The notes under the pieces are model-generated. The model searched no databases, had not been told where the DNA came from, and saw nothing but the letters and a program-made list of their open reading frames with translations. The translations under genes were made by a program, and so were the position numbers. A DNA stretch of 64,000 nt from Bradyrhizobium sp. WBAH42 (GTDB lineage: Bacteria > Pseudomonadota > Alphaproteobacteria > Rhizobiales > Xanthobacteraceae): positions 2,055,001 through 2,119,000 of the forward strand of contig NZ_CP036533.1 in NCBI RefSeq assembly GCF_024585265.1, read 5' to 3'. Position 1 is the stretch's first letter. The number at the start of each line of letters is the position of its first letter. This document shows, one piece after another, positions 28,854-37,862 of the stretch.

Positions 28854-30575
28854 TCATCCCGCCGCCATCGCCTGCGCGCCGCCGAGCAGTCGCGCATTGA
28901 GCCGGCCGCCGGAGAACAGCATGTCATCGAGGGCTTCGTCGATATCGGCGGAAATGACGGAATTGCCGCCATCGCGCGCGAGGCTCGCTTGTGCCAGGCG
29001 CCGCATCAATTCCTTGATGAATGCGCAACTCGTGCCTTCGCTGCGCCTGGCGGCTTCGGCGACGACGGCGTCGTCGAGTGGCAGTCCCTTGCCATAGAGC
29101 CGGACCAGTTTGTTGCGGCCGGTCTCGTCGGGAAGCGGCACTTCGATGGCCTGATCTATGCGACCGGGGCGGCCCGCTAGGGCGCCTTCGAGTTGCTGAG
29201 GCCGATTTGTTGTCAGCACGAACAGGATGTCAGCGTCCTGCTTCAAGCCATCCATCTCGTTAAGTAATCGGTTGAGCAGCGGTTCTTCGCAGCCGCTCAT
29301 GTTCTCGCGCTGCCGCGCGATGAGATCGACGTCTTCGATCACAACCATGGCCGGTTGCAGGAGGCGAGCGAGATTCATATAGGCGCCGAGCAGGCCGATT
29401 TGCTCCGCTGTGATGATCAGCGTCGTATGACCGGGCAGATGGGCCGCGAGATAGCGGATGGTGTGAGTCTTGCCCGTGCCGGGTGGGCCGTAGAGTAAGA
29501 TACCCTTCCGGGTCGACTGTCCGAGGCGGCGCAGCACGTCCCGCGTGCCCACGAAGTTCAGGACGTTACGATCAAGTAGCCGTAACGTCTGTTCAGGCAG
29601 GATCACCTCGTCACGACTGACGGAAGGAAGCCGGTGCACTGTGATCCCGCGCGAGCGCCCACGGTAGTCGGAATCGGCATCGAGAGAGAGAATCTTGCCA
29701 CGGTAGGTGCGCGCGGCCTGAACGGCGTCCTCCAGCGCGCTGAAGCACTGCTGGACAAGCGCTGAGCCTGCGGCCCCGGCCGGCGCCATGATTTCGATCC
29801 GCACGCCGACCTCGCGGCTGTATTCACGATGAATGGCCAGAAGCACCGCGTAGCGGAGACCAGCGGTTGCGCAAAGCCAAAGACCATTGTCGAGGCACTT
29901 GGCTGGTGTCGGTTCGCCGATATCGACGTCGTTGTACTGAAGCGGTGCGATCGTCGCCGCGAAACCGTCGTTCTGCATCAATCTCGACATGGATAGCGTC
30001 TCGTAGCGGCGGTCCTCGGCGATACCGAATAGCCGGACCGGAGACGCAAATAATCGGTCGATGGCGGCCTGGACGTCTGCCCGCATGTGGCCAGGAAATT
30101 GGCGTACCGTGGTCACCAGCTGACTCCGCGGCACATCGGCGAAGTGCCAATTCAAGACACCGAACGTGTAATTGAACTCCTCCGAGGGGAGGTCCCGCGA
30201 TGCGCTTGCTGCTGCGAGTACGCAATCGGCGCACAGCCACACCGTGCGGTCCACCAATTGTGCTTCCGACTGCGCGATCGGTCGGCCGCAAAGCTCGCAG
30301 CAGGGCTTCGCCGTTTCGCTTGTGATCAGGAGTGGGTGGCCGGCGGCAGCGACACGACGCCTTGCAGATTCCAGCAGGGCTCCTGCGACCGGTGGTGGGT
30401 AGGGACCGCAGGCTGCCGCGCCATGCCTCTCCATGTCGGCAATCACGGAGACGGCTTCACTTTTCGACTTGCCGAAGACGCGACGCAACAGGTCAACGAT
30501 GAATTCACGCGGAGTATCTTCGTCAGCATGCAGCACGAGCTGAGCCGGCACGGCCTCGACCTGAGTATCGCTCAT
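28854..30575 (-). CDS. ClpS-like domain + ClpX-type zinc domain + AAA ATPase fusion
   Basis: 573 residues. Residues ~8-88 align with ClpS (HADEDTPREFIVDLLRRVFG, CGPYP, HPLLITSE). The N-degron pocket is altered: the Asn is Ala, the Met of TPMEF is Arg23, and the His of HTEG is Glu49. Residues 93-118 are C-x2-C-x18-C-x2-C, the exact spacing of the ClpX zinc-binding domain. After a ~230-residue middle comes an AAA module: Walker A GPPGTGKT (363-370), Walker B VVIEDVD (411-417), sensor LTTNRP (454-459), Arg fingers GRPGRID (468-474). It is not a ClpX/ClpA module. Probably recruits or remodels proteins. Start chosen by AAGGGGA before ATG 30575. Confidence 0.85.
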   Translation of the reverse strand: MSDTQVEAVPAQLVLHADEDTPREFIVDLLRRVFGKSKSEAVSVIADMERHGAAACGPYPPPVAGALLESARRRVAAAGHPLLITSETAKPCCELCGRPIAQSEAQLVDRTVWLCADCVLAAASASRDLPSEEFNYTFGVLNWHFADVPRSQLVTTVRQFPGHMRADVQAAIDRLFASPVRLFGIAEDRRYETLSMSRLMQNDGFAATIAPLQYNDVDIGEPTPAKCLDNGLWLCATAGLRYAVLLAIHREYSREVGVRIEIMAPAGAAGSALVQQCFSALEDAVQAARTYRGKILSLDADSDYRGRSRGITVHRLPSVSRDEVILPEQTLRLLDRNVLNFVGTRDVLRRLGQSTRKGILLYGPPGTGKTHTIRYLAAHLPGHTTLIITAEQIGLLGAYMNLARLLQPAMVVIEDVDLIARQRENMSGCEEPLLNRLLNEMDGLKQDADILFVLTTNRPQQLEGALAGRPGRIDQAIEVPLPDETGRNKLVRLYGKGLPLDDAVVAEAARRSEGTSCAFIKELMRRLAQASLARDGGNSVISADIDEALDDMLFSGGRLNARLLGGAQAMAAG

Positions 30576-30630
30576 GAAGTGTCCCCTTGAGCAACCTATA
30601 ATTGATATGAACAAATAGGGAACATAAAAG

Positions 30631-30660
30631 GACGCGGCCGTCAAGCGTGACGGCCGCGTC
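30631..30660 (-). terminator. Terminator after emrB
   Basis: Perfect 13-bp stem GACGCGGCCGTCA / TGACGGCCGCGTC with an AGCG loop. On the minus strand it is followed by CTTTTATG. It lies 25 bp after the emrB stop. Confidence 0.8.
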
Positions 30661-30684
30661 GATTTGGTCGTTCGTTTTCGAGCT

Positions 30685-32310
30685 CTAATGCGCGCCACCT
30701 CCGCCACCCGGCGCCTTCACCCTTCGCGTCAGCAGCACCGCGATCGCGGCGAGGACCAGCACCACGCCGATCACGGCAAAGGTGTCGGAATAGCCCATCA
30801 CCAGCGCCTGGCGCTTCACGGTCTTGCCGAGCGCGATGATGGCCTGCTCGCGTGCGGCGTTGGGGTCGGGGACGCCGTGGGCCATGAAATAGTCCGTCAT
30901 CTGCGCGATGCGGGCGCGGACCTCCTCGCGGCCGAGCGTGACCGAATGGCCGATGATGTTGGAGTGGAACTGCTCGCGCTTGGTGACGATGGTGGCGAGC
31001 ACCGCGGTGCCGATGGCGCCGCCGAGGTTGCGCATCATGTTGGAGATGCCGGAGGCAGCCGCCGCATCCTGCGCCGCGACGCTGCCGAGGCTGAGTGCCG
31101 AGAGCGGCGCGAGCGTCAGCGCCTGGCCGACCGCACGCACGATGTTGGGCATCAGGAACTGATCGCCAGAATAATCGAGCGACATCTGGATGTTCATGAA
31201 GGAGCTCGCGGCGAACAGCAGCAGGCCCACGGTCGCGACATAGCGGCCGTCGAAACGCTGCATCAGCTTCGGCACCAGCGGAATCAGCAGAAGCTGCGGC
31301 AGCCCGGTCCAGGCCAGCACGTTGCCGATCTGCTCGGCATTGTAGCCCTGCACTTGGCCGAGATAGGCGGGCAGGAGATAGACCGAGCCGAACAGTGCGA
31401 AGCCGAGGAACACCGCCGCGATGGTGCCGATGCCGAAATTCCACTGCGTCAACAGGCGCAGGCGCAGCAGCGGCTTCTCCACCATCAGCTCGTTGGCGAT
31501 GAACAGCGACAGGCTGATCACGGCGATGACCGCGAGCCGCACGATGAAGGGAGAGCCGAACCAGTCGTCCTTGTTGCCTTCTTCCAGCACGGCTTGCAGC
31601 GAAGCGAGGCCGATCGCCATGGTCGCGATGCCGAACCAGTCGCCTTCGCGCAGCAAAGCGAGGTTCAGCGGTTGGCGCTCCAGCGTGAAGAACAGCGTGG
31701 TCACCATCACCGCCGTGGGCAGCACGTTGACGAAGAAAATGGTCTGCCAGCCGTAATTCTCGGTGAGATAGCCGCCGATGGTCGGCCCGATCGCCGGTGC
31801 GAAGGTCACGGCGAGCGAGAACATGGCAAGGCCGATCGGCTGCTGGCCCTTCGGCAGCTTGGTGAAGACCAGCGTGAACGCCATCGGGATCAGCACGCCG
31901 CCGAAGAAACCCTGCAGGCCGCGCATCGCGATCATCGACGGCAGATCATGGGTGAAAGCGCAAGCGACCGAGAAGGCCGCGAACAGGCTCGCGAAGCTCA
32001 GGATGATGTTGCGGAACGAGAATACCCGCGACAGATAGTCGGTCAGCGGGATGACGATGATCTCGCCGATCAGATAGGACGTCGAGATCCAGGATCCGTT
32101 GTCGGCGCCGGTACCGATGCCGCCCTCGATGTTGAGCAGCGAGGCGTTGGTGATCTGGATGTTCAGGATCGCCATGAAGGCGCCGATCATCGCCGCGAAC
32201 ACGGCGATCCAGATCGTGGCGCTGGCCCGATTGGGGTCGGCGGCGACGCGCTCAGGCGTCGCGGCCGGAATTGCTTGTGCTGGCGTCGATATTGAGAGGC
32301 TGTTTGACAT
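30685..32310 (-). CDS. emrB: DHA2-family multidrug efflux permease (EmrB-like)
   Basis: 541 residues, 14-helix MFS type. Features are SWISTSYLIGEIIVIPLTDY near helix 2, AMRGLQGFFGGVLIPMAF and FAPAIGPTIGGYLTENYGWQ (motif C-like Pro/Gly pattern). Exports drugs or toxic compounds by proton antiport; with EmrA it reaches the outer membrane. GGAGGG precedes the ATG. Its start overlaps the 3' end of emrA by 59 bases, a translational coupling. A strong terminator follows. Confidence 0.9.
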   Translation of the reverse strand: MSNSLSISTPAQAIPAATPERVAADPNRASATIWIAVFAAMIGAFMAILNIQITNASLLNIEGGIGTGADNGSWISTSYLIGEIIVIPLTDYLSRVFSFRNIILSFASLFAAFSVACAFTHDLPSMIAMRGLQGFFGGVLIPMAFTLVFTKLPKGQQPIGLAMFSLAVTFAPAIGPTIGGYLTENYGWQTIFFVNVLPTAVMVTTLFFTLERQPLNLALLREGDWFGIATMAIGLASLQAVLEEGNKDDWFGSPFIVRLAVIAVISLSLFIANELMVEKPLLRLRLLTQWNFGIGTIAAVFLGFALFGSVYLLPAYLGQVQGYNAEQIGNVLAWTGLPQLLLIPLVPKLMQRFDGRYVATVGLLLFAASSFMNIQMSLDYSGDQFLMPNIVRAVGQALTLAPLSALSLGSVAAQDAAAASGISNMMRNLGGAIGTAVLATIVTKREQFHSNIIGHSVTLGREEVRARIAQMTDYFMAHGVPDPNAAREQAIIALGKTVKRQALVMGYSDTFAVIGVVLVLAAIAVLLTRRVKAPGGGGGAH

Positions 32311-33502
32311 GGCACGACCCTCCGGAAACAGGTTTTGCTTTGGGCGTCGCTGCCGTCTGAGCGGCCGGCGCTGAACGCGTTGCGATCGTCGGGATCACGG
32401 ACATGCCGGGCCGCAGCGCGATTGGCGGCGCGGTCCCGGCGTCCAGCGCGATCTTCACGGGAATGCGCTGCACGATCTTGGTGAAATTGCCGGTGGCGTT
32501 GTCGGGCGGCAGCAGCGCGAACTCCTGGCCGCTGGCCGGCGCGATGGAATCGACGTGACCATGCACGACTTGGCCCGGGAAGGTGTCGATCTCGATCTCG
32601 ACGCTCTGACCGGCGCGGACATGCGTGAGCTGGGTCTCCTTGAAATTGGCGACGACATAGGTGCCCGTGGCCGGCACGATCGACATCAACTGCGTGCCCG
32701 CCTGCACATACTGGCCGACGCGCAAGGTGCGGTTGCCGACGACGCCGTCGATCGGCGAGACGATCGTGGTGTAGCCGAGATTGAGCTCGGCCTGGTGCTG
32801 GACCGCGGTTGCGCGGGCGGCGGCGGCCCTGGCCTGCACGATCTCGGCCTTGAGAAGATCGACCTGCTTCTGTGCGGAGATGAGGTTGGCGTTGTCGCGC
32901 GCGATCGCGGCGTCCGCGCCGGCATCGCGCGCCTGCGCCTGCTGCGCATTCTGCACGCTGCCATAACCGGTCCTGGCGAGATCCGTGTAGCGCTTGTTCT
33001 CCTGCTGGGCGAAGGTCTTCGCGGCCGTGTCGACATCGATGGTCGCTTTCGCGGCTGCGATTACCGCCTCCTGAACCTCGAGCTGGGCCTGCTTGCTCGT
33101 CACCGTCGCGTTCGCGGCGGCGACGTCGGCCCTGGCCTGATCGAGCGCGACGCGGAAGTCGCGATCGTCGATCCGGGCCAGCACCTGGCCGGCCTTCACA
33201 TGCTCGTTATCGCCGACCAGGACGCGGTCGAGATAGCCGCTGACCTTCGGCGCGATGGTGGTGTTGTCGGCCTTCACATAGGCGTCATCGGTGGAGACCA
33301 GGAAGCGCCCGACCGTCCAGTAATCGTAGCCGTACCAGCTCGCGCCGGCGAGCGCGGCGACGGCCACTCCCGCCAGCAACAGCTTGCGAAAGTTCAGCTT
33401 TCGGCGCGGGGCGGGGACCGGCGCGGCGGGCAGAATGCCTTCGGGCGGGCTGGTTGGCGCCACGATGGTTTCGCTCTTCGATGGATTGGCATGCACGGTC
33501 AT
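32252..33502 (-). CDS. emrA: EmrA-type membrane fusion protein
   Basis: 416 residues. A single N-terminal membrane helix (LLLAGVAVAALAGASWYGYD) is followed by a lipoyl/barrel-sandwich region (VSGYLDRVLVGDNEHVKAGQ) and a coiled-coil hairpin (residues ~105-225). A second half-lipoyl follows (YTTIVSPIDGVVGNRTLRVG), then a beta-barrel. It connects EmrB to an outer membrane channel in the periplasm. GGGAG lies before the ATG at 33502. Divergent from the tetR gene, with palindromes in the shared gap. Confidence 0.9.
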   Translation of the reverse strand: MTVHANPSKSETIVAPTSPPEGILPAAPVPAPRRKLNFRKLLLAGVAVAALAGASWYGYDYWTVGRFLVSTDDAYVKADNTTIAPKVSGYLDRVLVGDNEHVKAGQVLARIDDRDFRVALDQARADVAAANATVTSKQAQLEVQEAVIAAAKATIDVDTAAKTFAQQENKRYTDLARTGYGSVQNAQQAQARDAGADAAIARDNANLISAQKQVDLLKAEIVQARAAAARATAVQHQAELNLGYTTIVSPIDGVVGNRTLRVGQYVQAGTQLMSIVPATGTYVVANFKETQLTHVRAGQSVEIEIDTFPGQVVHGHVDSIAPASGQEFALLPPDNATGNFTKIVQRIPVKIALDAGTAPPIALRPGMSVIPTIATRSAPAAQTAATPKAKPVSGGSCHVKQPLNIDASTSNSGRDA

Positions 33503-33520
33503 GGCCGGCTCCCTGAATTA

Positions 33521-33538
33521 GGAAACTTGACGATTTCC
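33521..33538. promoter_or_regulatory. Inverted repeat in the emrA-tetR gap
   Basis: GGAAA-N8-TTTCC between the two divergent starts. A candidate regulator site. Confidence 0.4.
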
Positions 33539-33559
33539 AAAATAGGGCTAGCTTGAGGA

Positions 33560-33577
33560 CTGTCAATGGAATGACAG
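33560..33577. promoter_or_regulatory. Inverted repeat in the emrA-tetR gap
   Basis: CTGTCA-N6-TGACAG, 15 bp upstream of the tetR start. A candidate TetR operator. Confidence 0.45.
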
Positions 33578-33592
33578 GCATCATCTAAAAAC

Positions 33593-34252
33593 ATGGCTCA
33601 GGCAAAATCGTCATCAGAAGGCCGCCCGCGTGGGCGGCCACCAGTGCGCACCGACGACGAGACGAAGCGCATCGTCATCGAGGCGGCACGGCACGCCTTC
33701 GCAGTCGATGGCTACGCAGCAACCAGCACCGAAGAACTGGCGCGTGGCGCCGGCATCTCCACCAAGACTCTCTATCGGCTGTTTCCGAGCAAGGCAGCGC
33801 TGTTCGAAGCGATGTGCGCGGACCGGCTCGATCGGTTGCTCTCCGACGTCAATCTTCAGGCCGACAATCAGGCCGACGTCGAGACGAGTCTGGCTGCCGT
33901 GCTTGTCGCCTGTGCCGATCTCGCGCTCGATCCGGAGGTCGTGGCACTCCAGCGTATGGTACTGCAGCAATCGGCCACGTTCCCCGACCTTGCCGCGAAT
34001 TTCTACAGGGATGGCATCTCCCGTACCGTGGCGGCGCTCGCGGGCTGGCTTCGCGATCAAGTCAGGAAGAAGCGCATCGCGCTCGATAACGTCGATGAAG
34101 CCGCCGGAATGATGATAGGCATGATGGTGTCGGCGCCGCAGCGCGCGGCGATCTACGCCAGCCTGGCACTGCCCTCGCGCAAGGAGATCGAGAGGCGGGC
34201 GCAGACATGCGCCGCAATTCTGCTCGACGGTTGTCGCGCCGCGTCGGCCTAA
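33593..34252 (+). CDS. TetR/AcrR-family regulator
   Basis: 219 residues. The N-terminal HTH is intact: TKRIVIEAARHAFAVDGYAA, then STEELARGAGISTKTLYRLF. The rest is a C-terminal ligand-binding helical domain. It is divergent from emrAB, with two inverted repeats between them, so it is the likely efflux repressor. No good ribosome site precedes the ATG (CATCTAAAAACATG). It probably dissociates on binding a toxic compound. Confidence 0.88.
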   Translation: MAQAKSSSEGRPRGRPPVRTDDETKRIVIEAARHAFAVDGYAATSTEELARGAGISTKTLYRLFPSKAALFEAMCADRLDRLLSDVNLQADNQADVETSLAAVLVACADLALDPEVVALQRMVLQQSATFPDLAANFYRDGISRTVAALAGWLRDQVRKKRIALDNVDEAAGMMIGMMVSAPQRAAIYASLALPSRKEIERRAQTCAAILLDGCRAASA

Positions 34253-34289
34253 CGGCCCTGATTTGACAATCGGGATCCGTTGGGCTAGA

Positions 34290-34307
34290 TATTTCGCATG
34301 CGAAATA
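34290..34307 (+). promoter_or_regulatory. Perfect 18-bp palindrome covering the MarR start codon
   Basis: TATTTCGCATGCGAAATA. The ATG at 34298 is in its middle. Likely the operator of the MarR protein that it starts. The gene may have a leaderless mRNA. Confidence 0.6.
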
Positions 34308-34747
34308 ATGGAGCTGCAGCGAAGCACCATCGGCTGATCTATTTGTTGAACGTCGCGCAACGCCGTTTGCAGCGCTGGATGGCCGCGCAGCCTTCGAGCG
34401 AGGTGACGCCGGCGCAGGCGGGGTTGTTGTTCATCCTCGGCCGGCAGGACGGCATTCTGATGGGCGAGGCGGGTGCGGCACTCGATCTCGGGCCGGCCGG
34501 GATTTCCGGTCTCGTCGATCGCAGCGCAGCGGCGCGGCTGGTCGAGCGGCGGGCCGACCGCGAGGATGGCCGCGCCTTTCGCATCTGGTTGACGCCGAAG
34601 GGGCGCACCGCGCTGGCGCAGGCGAAGACTGGCGCGGCCGAGATCAATGCGGCGCTGACGGAGGGATTCACGGCCGCGGAGATCGACATCGTCGCGCGCT
34701 GGCTGACGAGCATTCAGGACAAGTTTCCAAGAAGTTCAGACGACTAA
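34298..34747 (+). CDS. MarR-family regulator
   Basis: 149 residues. A dimerisation helix (LIYLLNVAQRRLQRWMAAQP) leads into a winged helix (TPAQAGLLFILGRQDGILMG, LGPAGISGLVDRSAAARLVE, RRADREDGRAFRIWLTPKG). The start codon sits inside an 18-bp perfect palindrome, so autorepression is expected. The enoyl-CoA hydratase starts 15 bp downstream, so the target may be aromatic- or acyl-CoA degradation. The ligand is unknown. Confidence 0.88.
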   Translation: MRNNGAAAKHHRLIYLLNVAQRRLQRWMAAQPSSEVTPAQAGLLFILGRQDGILMGEAGAALDLGPAGISGLVDRSAAARLVERRADREDGRAFRIWLTPKGRTALAQAKTGAAEINAALTEGFTAAEIDIVARWLTSIQDKFPRSSDD

Positions 34748-34761
34748 CACGGAGCAGACCA

Positions 34762-35532
34762 ATGACCGAGCACGTCCGGATCGAGAAAAACAACGGAATT
34801 CTCACCCTCACCCTGGCGCGTCCCGACAAGAAGAACGCGCTGACCGATGCGATGTACGGCAAGCTGGCCGACACGATCGAATCCGCCGAGCTCGACCCGT
34901 CCGCCCGCGTGATCCTGATCCGCGGCGAGGGCGACATGTTCACCGCCGGCAACGACGTCGGCGAGTTCGCGGCCGTCGCGGCCGGCAAGTCCGAAGGCAG
35001 CCGCAACGTGGTGCGCTTCATCCAGTCGCTGGCGCGCTGCACCCGGCCGCTGGTCGCGGCCGTGCAGGGCCGCGCCGTCGGCGTCGGCACCACGATGCTG
35101 CTGCATTGCGACCTCGTCGTGCTCGCCGACAACGCGCAATTGTCGACGCCCTTCGTCAGCCTCGCGCTGGTGCCGGAAGCCGCCTCCAGCCTGTTGATGC
35201 CGGCGCGCATCGGCTATGCCCGCGCCTATGAGATGTTCGCGCTCGGCGAGACCGTGCCGGCCAAGTCCGCGCTGGAATGGGGCCTCGCCAACCGCGTGTT
35301 GCCGCTGGACAAGCTCGATGCCGGTGCGCTTGCGCTGGCGCAGCGTCTCGCCCGCCAGCCGGCCGGCGCCCTCATCGCCACCAAGCGGCTGATGCGCAAC
35401 GGCGAGGCGCTGGTCGCGCAGATGCAGGCCGAAGGCGAGCAGTTCGCGCAGCGCCTGCGTACCGCCGAAGCACGCGAGGCGTTTACGGCGTTTGCGGAGC
35501 GCCGCCCGCCGGATTTCACGAAGGTGGCGTGA
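34762..35532 (+). CDS. Enoyl-CoA hydratase/isomerase
   Basis: 256 residues, normal crotonase length. ILTLTLARPDKKNALTDAMY at the front, the oxyanion-hole motif GNDVGEF, and GRAVGVGTTMLLHCDLVVLA are present. The C-terminus is RLMRNGEALVAQMQAEGEQF. Hydrates trans-2-enoyl-CoA in beta-oxidation or aromatic breakdown. The Glu pair usual for a bona fide hydratase is not obvious, so isomerase or hydrolase roles remain possible. Probably transcribed with the MarR gene. Confidence 0.85.
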   Translation: MTEHVRIEKNNGILTLTLARPDKKNALTDAMYGKLADTIESAELDPSARVILIRGEGDMFTAGNDVGEFAAVAAGKSEGSRNVVRFIQSLARCTRPLVAAVQGRAVGVGTTMLLHCDLVVLADNAQLSTPFVSLALVPEAASSLLMPARIGYARAYEMFALGETVPAKSALEWGLANRVLPLDKLDAGALALAQRLARQPAGALIATKRLMRNGEALVAQMQAEGEQFAQRLRTAEAREAFTAFAERRPPDFTKVA

Positions 35533-35539
35533 GCCGGCT

Positions 35540-35568
35540 GCCCCGGACAGGGCCGGCAACTCCGGGGC
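35540..35568 (+). terminator. Possible terminator after the enoyl-CoA hydratase gene
   Basis: GCCCCGGA-N13-TCCGGGGC. Only a weak T-rich tail (TTATCATTT) follows. Confidence 0.35.
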
Positions 35569-35653
35569 GCTTATCATTTGATATAAACCTTAACGAAACT
35601 TTGGCATGTGGCCGTGCAAGGTGACCGCTCTCGGCGAGCGGGTCTTTGGGTCC

Positions 35654-37735
35654 ATGTCCATTTTTAAGAAATCGGTAAGCACGCTTCTCCTGGTTCTGAT
35701 GACGCTGCTGGCGGCCGGCGCGCTGACCAGCACGGCCATCCAGATGGTCGGGGCTCTCGGCCGCTATAGCGACAGTCTGGAGACCGAGCGGCTCGCGAAT
35801 GCCGACAAGTCGATCTTCCACGGCGTGGTTGCCCTGCGCAGCAATCGCGGCGATGCCCAGAGCGCGCTGCTCGGCGAGGACGATCCGCGCGCCAAGCTCG
35901 GCGCCGCCGAGAAAGCCGAGCAGGCCGGTTTTGACGCCATCAGCGCTGCGCTCTCCACCGTCGAATTCGCGGCGCGCGACGAGCTCGCCAGCACGCTGAA
36001 GCAGCGCTGGAGTGAGGCCGCACCAAAATTCCAGTTGTTCTACGACGAGGCCAAGCTGCCGCGCGCCGAGCGCAAGCTGGAGCGCACCGCACCCTGGTAC
36101 GATGCGGTCACCAAGGTGATCGAGACCGCCAATCTCGCCTCCACCGCGGTGTCGAACCGCGCCTGGATGAACGATCCTTACATCGCCCGCATGATCCAGG
36201 CCCGCCGCCTCGCCTGGCAGGTGCGCGACCGCTACGGCATCCAGTGCTCGACCCTGCGGCCGAACGTCAACGCCAGCAAGCCGCTCGACGACACCCAGAA
36301 GCAGACCGTGGCCGGATGGAACGGCGTCGTGACCGCCGGGTGGACCGGCATGGAGGAGCTCCTGGCTGCGCCTGACGTGCCGGCCGAACTCGTCAACACG
36401 GCCAAGGATGCGAGGGCCAAGACTGACGGCGCCCTCAAGCAGATCGGCGAGCTCACCAAGGGCTTCGACGGCAGCGGCCGGCCCGCGATGCCCGCCTCGG
36501 AATGGAACGCATTGTGCCAGTCCCCCTTCGCGTCCATCGTCGCGGTCGCGAGCAAGGCGCTCGACCTGTCGATCGCGCGCGCTGAGGCGGTCCAGGCCAA
36601 AGCGTTGACCAATCTCATCGTGCAATCCTTCGCGTTCCTGCTCGCGCTGGCCGTGACCCTCGCCGGCGTGTTCGTGGTGCGCAATCGCCTGATGCGGCCG
36701 GTGCGCGCCATCCTCGACGCCATCGCCCGCATCAGCGCCCGCGACTATGCGACGCCGGTGCCGCAATCGCGGCATCCCGACGAGTTCGGCACCATGGCGG
36801 CTGCGCTCGAAAGCCTGCGCGAGAGCGCGGCGACCGCGGAGCGGCTCGGCCGCGAACGCGAATCGCAGCAGGCGCTTCAGCTCGCCCGCTCCGGCACCGT
36901 CGATGCCGCCTGCCGCAGCTTCGACGATACGGTGCAGGCCGTTATCCAGAGCGTTGCGGCCTCGACGCGCGAGCTCGACGCCACCGCCAGCGGCGTGCGC
37001 TCGCTGGTCTCGGAATCGAGCAACCAGACCGCGGCGGTCTCCTCCGCCGCCGAGCAGGCCACCAACAATCTCGAGACCATTGCCGCCGCGACCGAGGAGC
37101 TCTCCGCTTCCGTGGGAGAGATCTCCGCGCAGGTGCAGTCGAGCGCGCGCGAGGCCCGCGAGGCCGTGGCCCAGGCCGAGCAGACCAATGCGACGGTCGA
37201 GATCCTCGATCAGACGGCCAGCCGCATCGGCGAGGTCGTGAAGATGATCAACGCGATCGCCGCCCAGACCAATCTGCTGGCATTGAACGCCACCATCGAG
37301 GCCGCGCGCGCGGGCGAGGCCGGCCGCGGCTTCGCCGTGGTCGCGGGCGAGGTCAAGAGCCTCGCGACGCAAACCGCGACCGCGACGGAAGAGATCTCGC
37401 GCCAGGTCGAGGAGATCCAGGGCGCGACCGGCCAGGCGGTCGCCGCGATCCGGTCGATTGGCGGGGCCATCGGTGGTATCGACGAGAAGATGACGGCGAT
37501 TGCCGCCGCGGTCGAAGAGCAGCGCGCGGCGACGACGGAAATCTCGCGCAACTTCCAGCAGGCGGCCCAGGGCACCCGCGAGGTCACCGACACGATCGGC
37601 AGCGTCGCCAGGCTCAACCAGGAGACCGGCAATGCCGGGACCGTGCTGTCTGAGTCCGTCAAGAAGATGTCGGCGGATGCCGATCGTCTTCGCGTCGCCG
37701 TCGAGGGCTTCCTCGGCGCCGTGAAGAGCGCCTGA
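35654..37735 (+). CDS. Methyl-accepting chemotaxis protein
   Basis: 693 residues from [22 protein letters not shown]1 lies at ~8-30, followed by a ~300-residue periplasmic sensor domain with many helices and Cys. TM2 ([19 protein letters not shown]) is near residue 335. Next come HAMP ([20 protein letters not shown]) and a long signalling hairpin with the conserved tip [20 protein letters not shown], then [18 protein letters not shown]. It lacks a C-terminal CheR/CheB-binding pentapeptide (ends GFLGAVKSA). Ligand unknown. Confidence 0.92.
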   Translation: MSIFKKSVSTLLLVLMTLLAAGALTSTAIQMVGALGRYSDSLETERLANADKSIFHGVVALRSNRGDAQSALLGEDDPRAKLGAAEKAEQAGFDAISAALSTVEFAARDELASTLKQRWSEAAPKFQLFYDEAKLPRAERKLERTAPWYDAVTKVIETANLASTAVSNRAWMNDPYIARMIQARRLAWQVRDRYGIQCSTLRPNVNASKPLDDTQKQTVAGWNGVVTAGWTGMEELLAAPDVPAELVNTAKDARAKTDGALKQIGELTKGFDGSGRPAMPASEWNALCQSPFASIVAVASKALDLSIARAEAVQAKALTNLIVQSFAFLLALAVTLAGVFVVRNRLMRPVRAILDAIARISARDYATPVPQSRHPDEFGTMAAALESLRESAATAERLGRERESQQALQLARSGTVDAACRSFDDTVQAVIQSVAASTRELDATASGVRSLVSESSNQTAAVSSAAEQATNNLETIAAATEELSASVGEISAQVQSSAREAREAVAQAEQTNATVEILDQTASRIGEVVKMINAIAAQTNLLALNATIEAARAGEAGRGFAVVAGEVKSLATQTATATEEISRQVEEIQGATGQAVAAIRSIGGAIGGIDEKMTAIAAAVEEQRAATTEISRNFQQAAQGTREVTDTIGSVARLNQETGNAGTVLSESVKKMSADADRLRVAVEGFLGAVKSA

Positions 37736-37862
37736 TTTTCGTCCTCTTTCCATCGGGCGTCGCGCGGGCATTGCCGCAGCCCGGCACTGCGGGTACATCT
37801 GTGCCGCCTCGCTCCCGCGAGCGCAGCGACAGACGCAAGACACATCAGGGATGGAGAGTTCG

